This document shows, in pieces, positions 15,312 through 23,520 of a DNA stretch of 27,093 nt (the stretch's first letter is position 1; every line of letters starts with the position of its first letter). A program made the position numbers and the translations under genes. A model generated the notes under the pieces. That model worked only from the letters and a program-made list of their open reading frames with translations, was not told the origin of the DNA and did not search any database. The stretch covers positions 1 to 27,093 of the forward strand of contig OMRN01000383.1 in assembly GCA_900313265.1 (NCBI GenBank), written 5' to 3'. Origin of the DNA: an uncultured Lachnospiraceae bacterium (GTDB lineage: Bacteria > Bacillota > Clostridia > Lachnospirales > Lachnospiraceae).

Positions 15312-16849
15312 GAAGCCGGCTTGCGGATCTGTTATATGAAAATGCTGTCAAAACTCCGGATAAAACGGCAATATACTGTGACGGTGAAGAGATTTCCTAT
15401 AAGCAGATGGCGAATCTCGTCAGCCGGTATTCCAATCTGCTCCTTTATCTTGGAGCCGAATACGCAGATCATATTGCCATTCCCATGAACAACAGTATCG
15501 AATCCGTTGCATTATTCTTTACTGCTGCGGAACTCGGGGTCTGTGTGGTTCCGTTAAATCCGTCCCTGCCCGTGGAAGCGGTCAGAACGGCCATGCTTTC
15601 GGCAGATGTAAAGCATGTCATTGCCAGAAAAGCGTTTTATGTGCAGTGCGAGAAAAACGGAGGAATCGATATTCCCGGATTTGCGATTTGTCTGGATAAA
15701 GAATATCCCGGGACGGTTCCTTTTAAAACGATTGATGAAATGTCGAATTTCCGTCCTGAGGAGATACATGATATCAGCGGTTTGGAGAGCCTTATTCTTA
15801 CCATGACTTCCGGATCTACCGGCTCTCCGAAGCCGATTGATTTAAGTCAGGATAATAAGTATGACCGGGCTATGGCACATATCCGTGTCTATAATCTTAC
15901 AAAAGACGACCGGATTCTGGCGGCAACGCCTCTTTATCATTCGCTGGCGGAAAGGCTGGTCATTTTGCCGTTGATTCTGGGAGCGTCGTCCATACTGCTT
16001 CCGCGTTTTACACCGGCTTTGTGGCTTAAATGTGCGGAAGATTTAAAGCCGACGTTTACGATTGTCGTATCGGCACAGCTTGCACAGATCCGCGAACTTC
16101 TCGGAGATTCCGAAGAAAACCGGATTGGCAGTTTCCGCTCGATTGTATCTTCGTCCGCGCTTTTGGAACCGCTCGTAAAATACGATTTGATTCGTATTCT
16201 AGACTGCGAGTTTCACGAAATGTACGGAACTTCGGAGGTTTCAACGGTTACCGATATCTGTTTTCAAAAGGATAAAAGGAAGAAAAATTCTGTGGGAAAA
16301 CCGTTTGACGAAGCGAACATCCGCATCCTTCGCAACATAAACGAAACGACGGATGAGACGGACTGTGTTTGCGGAGAAGTCGGGGAAATAGCCGTTAAAT
16401 CAAAACTTCAATGCAAGGGATACTATAAGCAGGAGGAAATAATGAAATCGTCAATGGCCGGTGATTACTTCCGGACGGGTGATTTAGGCTATCTTGACGA
16501 GGACGGATATCTGTACTTTTTCGGAAGAAAGAAGGAATTAATCATTACCGGGGCGGTGAATGTATATCCAAGCGATATCGATACGGTAGTCGGGAAAATG
16601 CCGGAAATCAAGGAGTGTGCGGCTTTTTCCTATCCGGATGAAAGGCTCGGTGAGGTGGTGGCGCTGGCCATTGTTCCGAAAGAGGGAGCCGAGATTAATC
16701 TGCATGCCGTTAAGACGTATTGTGCACGGAATCTCGCCGATTTCCAGCAACCGCATAAATATTTTATCGTGGATGCCCTTCCGAGAAATGCGATGGGAAA
16801 ACTTCTGCGAATGACCATACTCGATGCCGTTCGTAAGATGAACTTATAA
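15308..16849 (+). CDS. AMP-dependent acyl ligase (class I adenylate-forming enzyme)
   Basis: The enzyme would activate a carboxylic acid as an acyl-AMP and pass it to a thiol, here probably the carrier protein encoded 38 bases downstream. The phosphate-binding loop TMTSGSTGSPK lies at residues 165-175. It is followed by ATPLYHSLAERL, EMYGTSEV, the GEVGEIAV and FRTGDLGYLDEDGYLYFFGRKK hinge region split around residues 360-405, and the C-terminal catalytic lysine K498 in PRNAMGKLLRM. All key residues appear present and length (513) is normal. Substrate cannot be read safely; the family includes fatty-acid, hydroxy-acid and amino-acid activating members. Its place between a sugar acyltransferase and an ACP suggests it supplies the acyl group for an N- or O-acylated sugar. 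The start overlaps the previous stop (ATGA), so translation is coupled. Confidence 0.92.
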   Translation: MRSRLADLLYENAVKTPDKTAIYCDGEEISYKQMANLVSRYSNLLLYLGAEYADHIAIPMNNSIESVALFFTAAELGVCVVPLNPSLPVEAVRTAMLSADVKHVIARKAFYVQCEKNGGIDIPGFAICLDKEYPGTVPFKTIDEMSNFRPEEIHDISGLESLILTMTSGSTGSPKPIDLSQDNKYDRAMAHIRVYNLTKDDRILAATPLYHSLAERLVILPLILGASSILLPRFTPALWLKCAEDLKPTFTIVVSAQLAQIRELLGDSEENRIGSFRSIVSSSALLEPLVKYDLIRILDCEFHEMYGTSEVSTVTDICFQKDKRKKNSVGKPFDEANIRILRNINETTDETDCVCGEVGEIAVKSKLQCKGYYKQEEIMKSSMAGDYFRTGDLGYLDEDGYLYFFGRKKELIITGAVNVYPSDIDTVVGKMPEIKECAAFSYPDERLGEVVALAIVPKEGAEINLHAVKTYCARNLADFQQPHKYFIVDALPRNAMGKLLRMTILDAVRKMNL

Positions 16850-16886
16850 AAAAACGAACTTAAAAGGGGTTTAATCAGGAAGAAAA

Positions 16887-17150
16887 ATGGAAGAAATAAG
16901 GAACTTTATTGTAGATTATATCGAACGGGAATATACAATTCCGGGAGGAACCGATTTGGACCGGTTTAATTATGTGGAAGAAGGATATATTGATTCCATC
17001 GGACTGATTCAGTTTATTGCCGTAATCGAAGATGAATACGGAATTGAGTTTTCCGATGAGGAACTTTCCGGGGAAGAAATAAAAACGGTCGGGAGTCTTG
17101 TGAAACTGATATGTGAAAAGAGAGATTTCTATATGGGGGAAGGATGTTAA
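16887..17150 (+). CDS. Stand-alone acyl carrier protein
   Basis: This is an 87-residue acidic, all-helical carrier protein. The phosphopantetheine attachment serine is S37 in EEGYIDSIGLIQF, a D-S-I variant of the usual D-S-L. The third-helix region (EDEYGIEFSDEELSGEEIKT) matches ACPs of dedicated ligase/ACP systems more than fatty-acid AcpP, which has a D-S-L-D motif. The ribosome site is AGGAAG, 5 bases before the ATG. It sits 37 bases after the adenylating ligase and ends one base before the oxidoreductase start, so it forms a functional unit with the ligase. A phosphopantetheinyl transferase must come from elsewhere in the genome. Confidence 0.93.
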   Translation: MEEIRNFIVDYIEREYTIPGGTDLDRFNYVEEGYIDSIGLIQFIAVIEDEYGIEFSDEELSGEEIKTVGSLVKLICEKRDFYMGEGC

Positions 17151-17151
17151 G

Positions 17152-18327
17152 ATGAAGGATATCGTAACAATCGGCGTGGTCGGTGCAGCGCGTGCACTTG
17201 AACTTCATGCATTCGGATATAAGCGTTCGAATATTCCGTGCCGTTTAAAAACGGTTATGGCCAGACGCCCGGAACAGATTAACCGGGCCGTTGAGTTATA
17301 TGGTTTTGAAAAAGGAACCACCGACTTTGAGGATCTTTTAAACGACCCGGAAATCGATGTCATTGATATATGTACGCCTCCGTATGTTCATAAGGAAGGT
17401 ATCATCAAAGCCATGAAAGCGGGAAAACATGTTATCTGTGAAAAACCGCTGGTTGGCTATTTCGGTCAGCCGGGAGATCCGGAACCAATCGGAGAAAAGG
17501 TTTCCAAAAAAGTGATGTATGAGTACCTGTTAAAAGAACTGGAAGATATTGCAAAGGTACGAAAAGAAACCGGAAAGAAGCTGATGTATGCGGAGAATTT
17601 CGTATATGCTCCTGCGGTACTGAAAGCCGGAGAAATCATTCGGGCAAGGAAAAGCCGAATTCTTTATATGAAAGGAGAGGAGAGTTTAAAAGGCTCCAGT
17701 TCACCGGTCGCCGGGGAGTGGAAAAAAACGGGCGGCGGTATTTTTATGAGAAACGGAGTGCATCCTCTTGGCGCAATTCTTTATTTAAAGGAACAGGAAT
17801 CGCTGGCACTGGGCCGGAACATTACGGTAAAAAGTGTCATCGGAGATATGGGATATGCAACAAAAAGTTTAAACGAGCATGAGCACCGGCACATAGAAGC
17901 AAGGCCTCAGGATGTGGAAGATGCGGGAACGGCAATTCTTACTTTTACGGACGGAAGTAAAGCCACGATTATTTCTACGGATAATCTTCTTGGCGGAAGT
18001 AAGAATTATGTGGAAATTTATGCAAACGATGCTGCCATAAACTGCCGGCTGACCATGAATGATGCGATGGAAACATATATGGTAGATGATGAGGGTATGG
18101 AAGGCGTTTATCTTTCCGAGATGCTTCCCATCGTCACGGGGTGGAACAAGCCTTTTGTCGCGGATGAAATGCTTCGCGGATACTGTAACGAGATTGTGGA
18201 TTTTATGGGTGCGGTTTTGGAAGACCGTGAACCGGAGGGTTGTTTTGAACTTGCCGCACAGGTCATGAAGGTTACATATGCGGCATATTATTCGGCAGAA
18301 GAAGGCCGGAGAATCGATCTGGTGTAA
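17152..18327 (+). CDS. Gfo/Idh/MocA family NAD(P)-dependent oxidoreductase
   Basis: A Rossmann fold (TIGVVGAARALELHAFGY) is followed by the family signature ICTPPYVHKEGI and the catalytic EKP at residues 97-99 in HVICEKPLVGYF. The second domain has GGGIFMRNGVHPLGAILYL with the likely active-site H204. Members oxidise or reduce hydroxyl groups of sugars, inositols and UDP-sugars. An extra charged stretch after EKP (about 104-135) is longer than in short members. At 391 residues it is a normal size. The ATG at 17152 is used because the GGGGGAAGGA site lies 7 bases upstream; the longer form would begin inside the ACP gene. In this locus it probably modifies a nucleotide sugar (for example C3 oxidation before amination or epimerisation), but the substrate is not known. 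Confidence 0.9.
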   Translation: MKDIVTIGVVGAARALELHAFGYKRSNIPCRLKTVMARRPEQINRAVELYGFEKGTTDFEDLLNDPEIDVIDICTPPYVHKEGIIKAMKAGKHVICEKPLVGYFGQPGDPEPIGEKVSKKVMYEYLLKELEDIAKVRKETGKKLMYAENFVYAPAVLKAGEIIRARKSRILYMKGEESLKGSSSPVAGEWKKTGGGIFMRNGVHPLGAILYLKEQESLALGRNITVKSVIGDMGYATKSLNEHEHRHIEARPQDVEDAGTAILTFTDGSKATIISTDNLLGGSKNYVEIYANDAAINCRLTMNDAMETYMVDDEGMEGVYLSEMLPIVTGWNKPFVADEMLRGYCNEIVDFMGAVLEDREPEGCFELAAQVMKVTYAAYYSAEEGRRIDLV

Positions 18328-18369
18328 TTTCTTAAGATGTATAAATTATGAAACGAAGGACGGACAGAC

Positions 18370-19479
18370 ATGAGAGTACTTGTATTCGGAATGAGCGGAA
18401 GATTAACGGGCGGAATCGAAACGTTCTTACTTAATATGAGTAAGTTCATGAGCAGTGAATGTATTTTTGACTATGTCATCATGGACGGTATGAATATTCA
18501 TTCCGAAACGATTCGAAAAAACGGAGGGAAAAGCTATGCGGTTGCACCTCTTCGGGAGAATCCCCTTCGCAGTTTTGTGATGCTTTATAAGGTGATTCGA
18601 AAAAACCGTTTGTCTCATCCGGTTGCCTATTTTAATCTGTTTTCCATGGTACATGTTGTTCCGATTCTTTTATGCCGCATAAGCGGCTACCGGATTGTTC
18701 TTCATGCTCACAACAGCAATCTTCAGCAAAACAGCAGATTATACCGCTTTCTGCATAAAACCGGCCGGTTATTGCTAGAAAGGATGAAGTGTCTTCGTAT
18801 AACGAATTCGCCTGCTTCCGCGGCGTTTATGTTCGGGAAGGGATCAAAGGCAGGAATTGTCTACAATGCCATTGATGTGGACCGTTTTCGATTTAATCCC
18901 GGTATTCGTAAAAAAGTACGTGAGGAATACGGTCTCGGTAAAAAAATTGTTGTCGGTTTTTCGGGCAGGCTCTCTTCTCCGAAGAATCCTCTGTTTTTGG
19001 TGGAAATCTTTAATGAATTCCATAAACTTTGCGGGGACAGTGTCCTTATGATAGCCGGAGACGGAGAACTGTCTGAGGCGATGAAGAAGAAAGTCGGAGA
19101 GTACGGGCTTACAAAAGATGTTATTTTTCTCGGACATGTGAAGGATGTGGAAAAGTATTATCAGGCATTCGATTTATTTATTATGCCGTCGCATTTTGAG
19201 GGACTCGGAATCGCGCTTGTGGAAGCACAGAGTGCGGGGCTTCCGGTTGTGACATCCAAAGACGTGGTTCCGGCTATCGCAACCGTAACGAAACAGTGTA
19301 AAAGAGTAAGCGTAAAGAGTCCGGCAAAAATCTGGGCTGCGGATAGTATGAAACTATTCCGGGAATGGGAAGGAATGAACCGGGACGATGCTTATGAGAT
19401 TATGAAGAGTTCAAAATATAACATTCGAAGAGAATCGCGTAAACTGGAGTATCTGCTTATGCGCGAGGGAAAACGTTAA
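18370..19479 (+). CDS. GT4-type glycosyltransferase (GT-B fold)
   Basis: This 369-residue enzyme has the GT4 layout. The N-terminal domain holds FGMSGRLTGGIETFLLNMSK, with the glycine loop that contacts the acceptor and donor, and HAHNSNLQQ near residue 115. The C-terminal domain has VVGFSGRLSSPKNP, LMIAGDGEL, VIFLGHVKDVEKYYQAFD, and the nucleotide-sugar site MPSHFEGLGIALVEAQSAGLPVV, which carries the E-x7-E pair. No membrane helix is apparent, so it acts at the inner face of the membrane on an undecaprenyl-linked acceptor. It is the only recognisable glycosyltransferase in the locus besides the initiating enzyme. The stop overlaps the next start (TAATG). It resembles EpsF-type exopolysaccharide transferases; donor and linkage are unknown. 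Confidence 0.93.
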   Translation: MRVLVFGMSGRLTGGIETFLLNMSKFMSSECIFDYVIMDGMNIHSETIRKNGGKSYAVAPLRENPLRSFVMLYKVIRKNRLSHPVAYFNLFSMVHVVPILLCRISGYRIVLHAHNSNLQQNSRLYRFLHKTGRLLLERMKCLRITNSPASAAFMFGKGSKAGIVYNAIDVDRFRFNPGIRKKVREEYGLGKKIVVGFSGRLSSPKNPLFLVEIFNEFHKLCGDSVLMIAGDGELSEAMKKKVGEYGLTKDVIFLGHVKDVEKYYQAFDLFIMPSHFEGLGIALVEAQSAGLPVVTSKDVVPAIATVTKQCKRVSVKSPAKIWAADSMKLFREWEGMNRDDAYEIMKSSKYNIRRESRKLEYLLMREGKR

Positions 19480-21860
19480 TGAAAGGTAATATTACAAAGG
19501 AAAAACCGCAGAGAGAAAAAAAGAATGTTCTGTATATTCTGCGCTGTATATACAGCGTGTTTATCGGCATCCTGCCGCTTTTAATGTTTGTGCGGCTGCC
19601 GTTTACCGAATACGGTCTCGGGACATTTTTTGCGCTTCTTTTTGTTCCGTTTGTTGTATTTTGTATGATTAAGGAACGAAAGAAGTTTAATTTTGACGGA
19701 ATCTGTCTGATTGTATTTTTTGTCTATATTTTAATTCGAAGCATAAACAGCAAATCGGCGCTTTTATGTTATATGGCTGCATTCATACACATTACGGGCA
19801 TATATGCCACCATCGAATGGAAGGTATTAAAAAAGACAATCGTTTCCGTTTCGATTTTTTCGTCCCTGGCTGTATTGTACCAGCGTTATCTGCTTTTATT
19901 CGGACTTAAGGTATCCTTTCTTCCGAATCCGATTCTGCTTTCCGAGTTTGCCAAGAAATCCTCGTTATACGACGGGAAAACATTCATCCGTACCTCGGGA
20001 ATTTTTATCGAGCCGTCGCATTTTGCGGAGTATGCACTGATCGGGCTGATTTTTCTTGTTATTACGGCAAATGCGAGAAAGGTAAAAAAATCGGATTATC
20101 TATGGGCGTTTATCATTTCACTGGCGATTCTGGGAAGTACATCCGGAGTGGGAATTGCGGGTCTTGCAGGCGTAATAGGATTTTATATTCTGTTTGTCGG
20201 ATTCGGTGAAAAACAGCCGGTTTATAAACGTTTCATCGTCCTCATTTCCATTATGGTTTTAGGCTTCGGTCTGATGTTTCTTATTCCGACAACCAGATAT
20301 TCCTTAATCCGGATTTGGGGAAAGGTGAATAAATACAATGCCGTATGGGGAAGAACGGCACATTTTAAATATTATATGAGTGAGATTACCGGAGCGGCTC
20401 AGTGGATATTCGGAAAAGGCGCAACGGAATTCGAACATTTTCTGCTGGCATTTGCCAAAATCATTTATCAGTTCGGTTTCATCGGGCTGGCACTTCTTAT
20501 CGGATCACTGGGGAGCTTTGTTTTTAAGAAAAACCGGACGGTGATGGCGATAAGTCTTTTATACATCGGATTCTTATTCTCTACCGGTTTGGTACGCTTC
20601 CTTAATCTGATTTTTTATTTCGGTGTTATTATGGCGGCGCAGGCTACCTTCCGTGAAATTGTTAAACAAAGAACGGAGGGAACGAATCATTCTTTACGGG
20701 AAAACAGGCCGAAGAAACTGGGACTGGTCACATACAGCAATTATAATTACGGTTCGGCACTTCAGTGCTATGCCACACAAAAGTATTTTTCCCAAAAAGG
20801 ATGCGAGTGTGTACTGATTGAAAAAAATGACGGAAAATTCGAAGCAAAACTGGATCAGATTATTAATGCGATACTTGCCGGAATCATTTCTCCGGGCAGC
20901 ATAAAGCAGATTGCCGCACGTCTTAAGGCACAAAGTGCAAAGAGTCTGACTCTGACGGCGGAATCGGTCAATGCCGTGAAGACTTTTAAAAAATCCTTTG
21001 TTCAAACCGAGCAGTATTCGCATGAGGAACTTTATGAAGAGGGAGACTCGCCGGATTATGATTATTTCCTTGCCGGAAGCGATCAGGTCTGGAACGGGGA
21101 CCGGATTGACGGCTATGACATGTTCTTTTTACGGTTTGCCGCGAAAGAGAAACGAATTGCCTGGGCTCCGTCCTTTAGCGGAGAGAGTGTTGCAAAATAT
21201 AATCTGGCTAAGTACAGGAAATATATTTCCGCTTTTTTCAAACTGTCCGTTCGGGAAGAAACCGGCCGGAAACTGGTTTATGATCTGACAAAACGTGAAG
21301 CGGAAGTTTTATGCGATCCTGTTATGCTGCTTTCCAAAGAAGAATGGCAAAAGGAGTATAAGGATCATACGAATATTCATTTGCCGGAATCCTTCGTTAT
21401 GGCGTTTTTTATTGACGAACCATCCGAAAAAGCGATTTCGATGCTTCGTAAATTCTCATCGGAAAACAGGATGATTGTATCCTTTGGTTATCGCTATGCG
21501 CCTTATAAGGAGATTGCCTCGATGAACCATATCGACGGATCCCCTTATGATTTCTTAAATCTTTTGGACAATGCTTTGTATGTTGTTACGGATTCATACC
21601 ACGCGACGGTTTTCTCGGCTTTGTTTCACAAGCCTTTTCTGGTTTATGAACGAAATTATACACACGCACAGAACCAATCGGTAAGAATCAAAGATTTCCT
21701 GAATGATATCGGAGCATCCGACCGGTGGGAGGTTTCGTCGCAGTCGGATCCCGGAAGGTTATCCGATGACAGCGAAGTATATGTTCGCACGGATATGTAT
21801 TTAAAACGCATGAAGGAAAAAGCGGACGCCTATACGGAACCTCTTTTGGGAAACGGGTAA
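19479..21860 (+). CDS. Fusion of Wzy-like polymerase and polysaccharide pyruvyl transferase
   Basis: Residues ~15-395 are a polytopic membrane domain with about 10-11 helices and features of Wzy/O-antigen polymerases, including TSGIFIEPSHFAEYALIGL, GSTSGVGIAGLAG and the loop WGRTAHFKYYMSEITGAAQW. After a short linker rich in Arg, Asn and Ser (~398-413) comes a complete PF04230 polysaccharide pyruvyl transferase domain: GLVTYSNYNYGSALQCYATQ, FLAGSDQVWNGDRIDGYD, VREETGRKLVYDL, AEVLCDPVMLLS and VTDSYHATVFSALFHKPFLV. Such domains add a pyruvate ketal to a sugar from PEP. The fusion gives 793 residues in one open frame. At the joint (20675-20680) there is a strong GGAGGG ribosome-like site but no in-frame ATG, GTG or TTG nearby, consistent with two formerly separate genes. 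The transferase domain should lie in the cytoplasm, where PEP is available. Confidence 0.88.
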   Translation: MKGNITKEKPQREKKNVLYILRCIYSVFIGILPLLMFVRLPFTEYGLGTFFALLFVPFVVFCMIKERKKFNFDGICLIVFFVYILIRSINSKSALLCYMAAFIHITGIYATIEWKVLKKTIVSVSIFSSLAVLYQRYLLLFGLKVSFLPNPILLSEFAKKSSLYDGKTFIRTSGIFIEPSHFAEYALIGLIFLVITANARKVKKSDYLWAFIISLAILGSTSGVGIAGLAGVIGFYILFVGFGEKQPVYKRFIVLISIMVLGFGLMFLIPTTRYSLIRIWGKVNKYNAVWGRTAHFKYYMSEITGAAQWIFGKGATEFEHFLLAFAKIIYQFGFIGLALLIGSLGSFVFKKNRTVMAISLLYIGFLFSTGLVRFLNLIFYFGVIMAAQATFREIVKQRTEGTNHSLRENRPKKLGLVTYSNYNYGSALQCYATQKYFSQKGCECVLIEKNDGKFEAKLDQIINAILAGIISPGSIKQIAARLKAQSAKSLTLTAESVNAVKTFKKSFVQTEQYSHEELYEEGDSPDYDYFLAGSDQVWNGDRIDGYDMFFLRFAAKEKRIAWAPSFSGESVAKYNLAKYRKYISAFFKLSVREETGRKLVYDLTKREAEVLCDPVMLLSKEEWQKEYKDHTNIHLPESFVMAFFIDEPSEKAISMLRKFSSENRMIVSFGYRYAPYKEIASMNHIDGSPYDFLNLLDNALYVVTDSYHATVFSALFHKPFLVYERNYTHAQNQSVRIKDFLNDIGASDRWEVSSQSDPGRLSDDSEVYVRTDMYLKRMKEKADAYTEPLLGNG
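20675..20680 (+). promoter_or_regulatory. Vestigial ribosome-binding-like site at the domain joint
   Basis: The GGAGGG core sits exactly in the linker between the polymerase and pyruvyl transferase domains. Eight bases later only an out-of-frame ATT occurs; in frame the codons encode Asn-His-Ser-Leu. It looks like a remnant of a former gene boundary or a pausing site. Confidence 0.35.
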
Positions 21861-21870
21861 AGTGGTAAGA

Positions 21871-23367
21871 ATGAATAAAAAAGCGGGCATTACAAAAATC
21901 AATATTGCGTGTTCCGTGCTGCTTCAGTTAACCGTTATCGCCGGCGGGATTGTGATTCCGAGAATTATTCTTACGCTGTTCGGGTCTGAAGTAAACGGTC
22001 TGGTTTCTTCCGTCAATCAGTTCCTGAATTATATCCAGCTTGTGGAGGGCGGACTCGGCGGTGTTGTCATGGCAGCATTGTATAAGCCTTTGCATGATAA
22101 AGACATGAAAAGTGTTTCGGAAATTTATTGTCATTCGGCTCATTTTTTCAGGCAGATCGGTTTTATCTATATAGCATATCTGGTTATTTTAGCCATTGTG
22201 TACCCGCTTCTCGTAAATACGGGATTTGGATATTTTTACAGTGTGGCACTGATTGTTGTGCTCGGTGTGAATCTGGCGGTTCAGTATTTTCTGTCGGTGT
22301 CCTACCGGCTTTTGCTGAATGCTGACAGGAAAGTTTATGTGGTGACTTTGATTCAGTCCGTGATTAATATTCTGAATGTTGCCTCTGCGGTTTTCTGCTT
22401 TTATTTCTTCAAAGATCTGCTTTTTATCAAAATCATCAGTGCACTCATTTTTCTGATTCAGCCGGTTGTATTTTCCGTCTATGTTAAGAAACACTATCCG
22501 ATTGAGAATAATCTTCCGTTGAAAAAAGGGGTCTTAAGCCAGCGATGGGTGGCGTTCGGTAATAATTTTGCTTATTTTGTCCACAGGAATACCGATATTG
22601 TGGTTCTGACCGTATTTTCCACACTGTCGACGGTTTCGGTATACTCGGTTTATATGATGGTTGTTATAGCATTAAGAGGTGTAATTGAGGCGGTCTCTAC
22701 CGCATTCGTTCCGTCCTTCGGAAAAGCACTGGCCGGAGGGGACAGGGAGGAACTGGCCAAAACCTTTGACATATACGAATTTGTCGTTCAGATTTCGAGT
22801 TATGTTCTTTTTTCCTGCTGCCTGATACTGATTGTTCCTTTTGTCATGATCTATACGATGGGAATTAACGATGCGGATTATTATCAGCCGGTTTTTGCCG
22901 TACTGATTGTTATTGCGGAGTTTATATGCGGTATTCGGGAACCCTTTATTCGCGCGGCATCCGCTGCGGCCATGTTTAAAAAAGTTGCACCTCATGCTTT
23001 TATCGAAGCGGCGCTCAATATAATGATTTCCCTTATTCTGATCGGAAAATACGGGATTGCCGGAGTGGCAGTCGGAACGATAGTTGCAATGGTATACCGG
23101 ATGATTGCGCAGATGGTTTTGGTAGGAAAAGGAATTCTTCACCGTTCGATGGCAAAATCCGCTTTAAGAACGGTCGTGCTTGTTATCGTATTATTGGGGA
23201 CGTATTTTCTGTTCGGATGGTTTGGCCCGAATGGCATTGAAAGTATAGGGGCATGGATTGTTTACGCTGTCATAACATTTGTAATTCAGTGTATTGTAGC
23301 GGCAATGCTTGGCATGATTTTATACCGGAATGCAATGACGTCATGCTTTAAGAAACGCGAAAAGTGA
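21871..23367 (+). CDS. Wzx-like lipid-linked oligosaccharide flippase
   Basis: This ~498-residue protein of the MOP superfamily has 12-14 hydrophobic segments. It starts ITKINIACSVLLQLTVIAGG, then VIPRIILTLFGSEVNGLVSS, a common opening in Wzx/RfbX-type exporters of Firmicutes. It would move the finished undecaprenyl-linked unit across the membrane for the polymerase. The ATG at 21871 is chosen over the GTG at 21862, though neither has a strong ribosome site; the gene begins about 10 bases after the polymerase fusion stop. It closes the glycan gene run. A perfect 7-base hairpin (23385-23404) follows the stop but has no T run. Confidence 0.88.
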   Translation: MNKKAGITKINIACSVLLQLTVIAGGIVIPRIILTLFGSEVNGLVSSVNQFLNYIQLVEGGLGGVVMAALYKPLHDKDMKSVSEIYCHSAHFFRQIGFIYIAYLVILAIVYPLLVNTGFGYFYSVALIVVLGVNLAVQYFLSVSYRLLLNADRKVYVVTLIQSVINILNVASAVFCFYFFKDLLFIKIISALIFLIQPVVFSVYVKKHYPIENNLPLKKGVLSQRWVAFGNNFAYFVHRNTDIVVLTVFSTLSTVSVYSVYMMVVIALRGVIEAVSTAFVPSFGKALAGGDREELAKTFDIYEFVVQISSYVLFSCCLILIVPFVMIYTMGINDADYYQPVFAVLIVIAEFICGIREPFIRAASAAAMFKKVAPHAFIEAALNIMISLILIGKYGIAGVAVGTIVAMVYRMIAQMVLVGKGILHRSMAKSALRTVVLVIVLLGTYFLFGWFGPNGIESIGAWIVYAVITFVIQCIVAAMLGMILYRNAMTSCFKKREK

Positions 23368-23384
23368 CCGTCTGCTTCGTTAAA

Positions 23385-23404
23385 ATCCGTTTCGGGGAAC
23401 GGAT
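23385..23404 (+). terminator. Hairpin after the flippase gene, weak terminator candidate
   Basis: ATCCGTT (23385-23391) pairs perfectly with AACGGAT (23398-23404) over a 6-base loop. No T run follows, so it could slow RNA decay or act as an inefficient terminator rather than a full intrinsic one. Confidence 0.3.
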
Positions 23405-23520
23405 GTGGATGCGGAATGAATAAACATTATATAAACATTGAATTTATCATTTTAAACTCCGGCAAAATATGGTAAGGTTATAGTAGGGTAGTTTGTAACT
23501 GTTTTATGGGGGGATGTTTT

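Noticed and set aside
20689..20817. Possible ATT start after the GGAGGG site in the fusion gene
   Set aside because: ATT is out of frame with the pyruvyl transferase domain and its frame stops soon after, so it cannot yield that domain.
23456..23484. Promoter before the GGDEF gene using TATAGT at 23479
   Set aside because: No acceptable -35 box occurs 16-18 bases upstream and there is no extended -10, so the promoter could not be placed with confidence.
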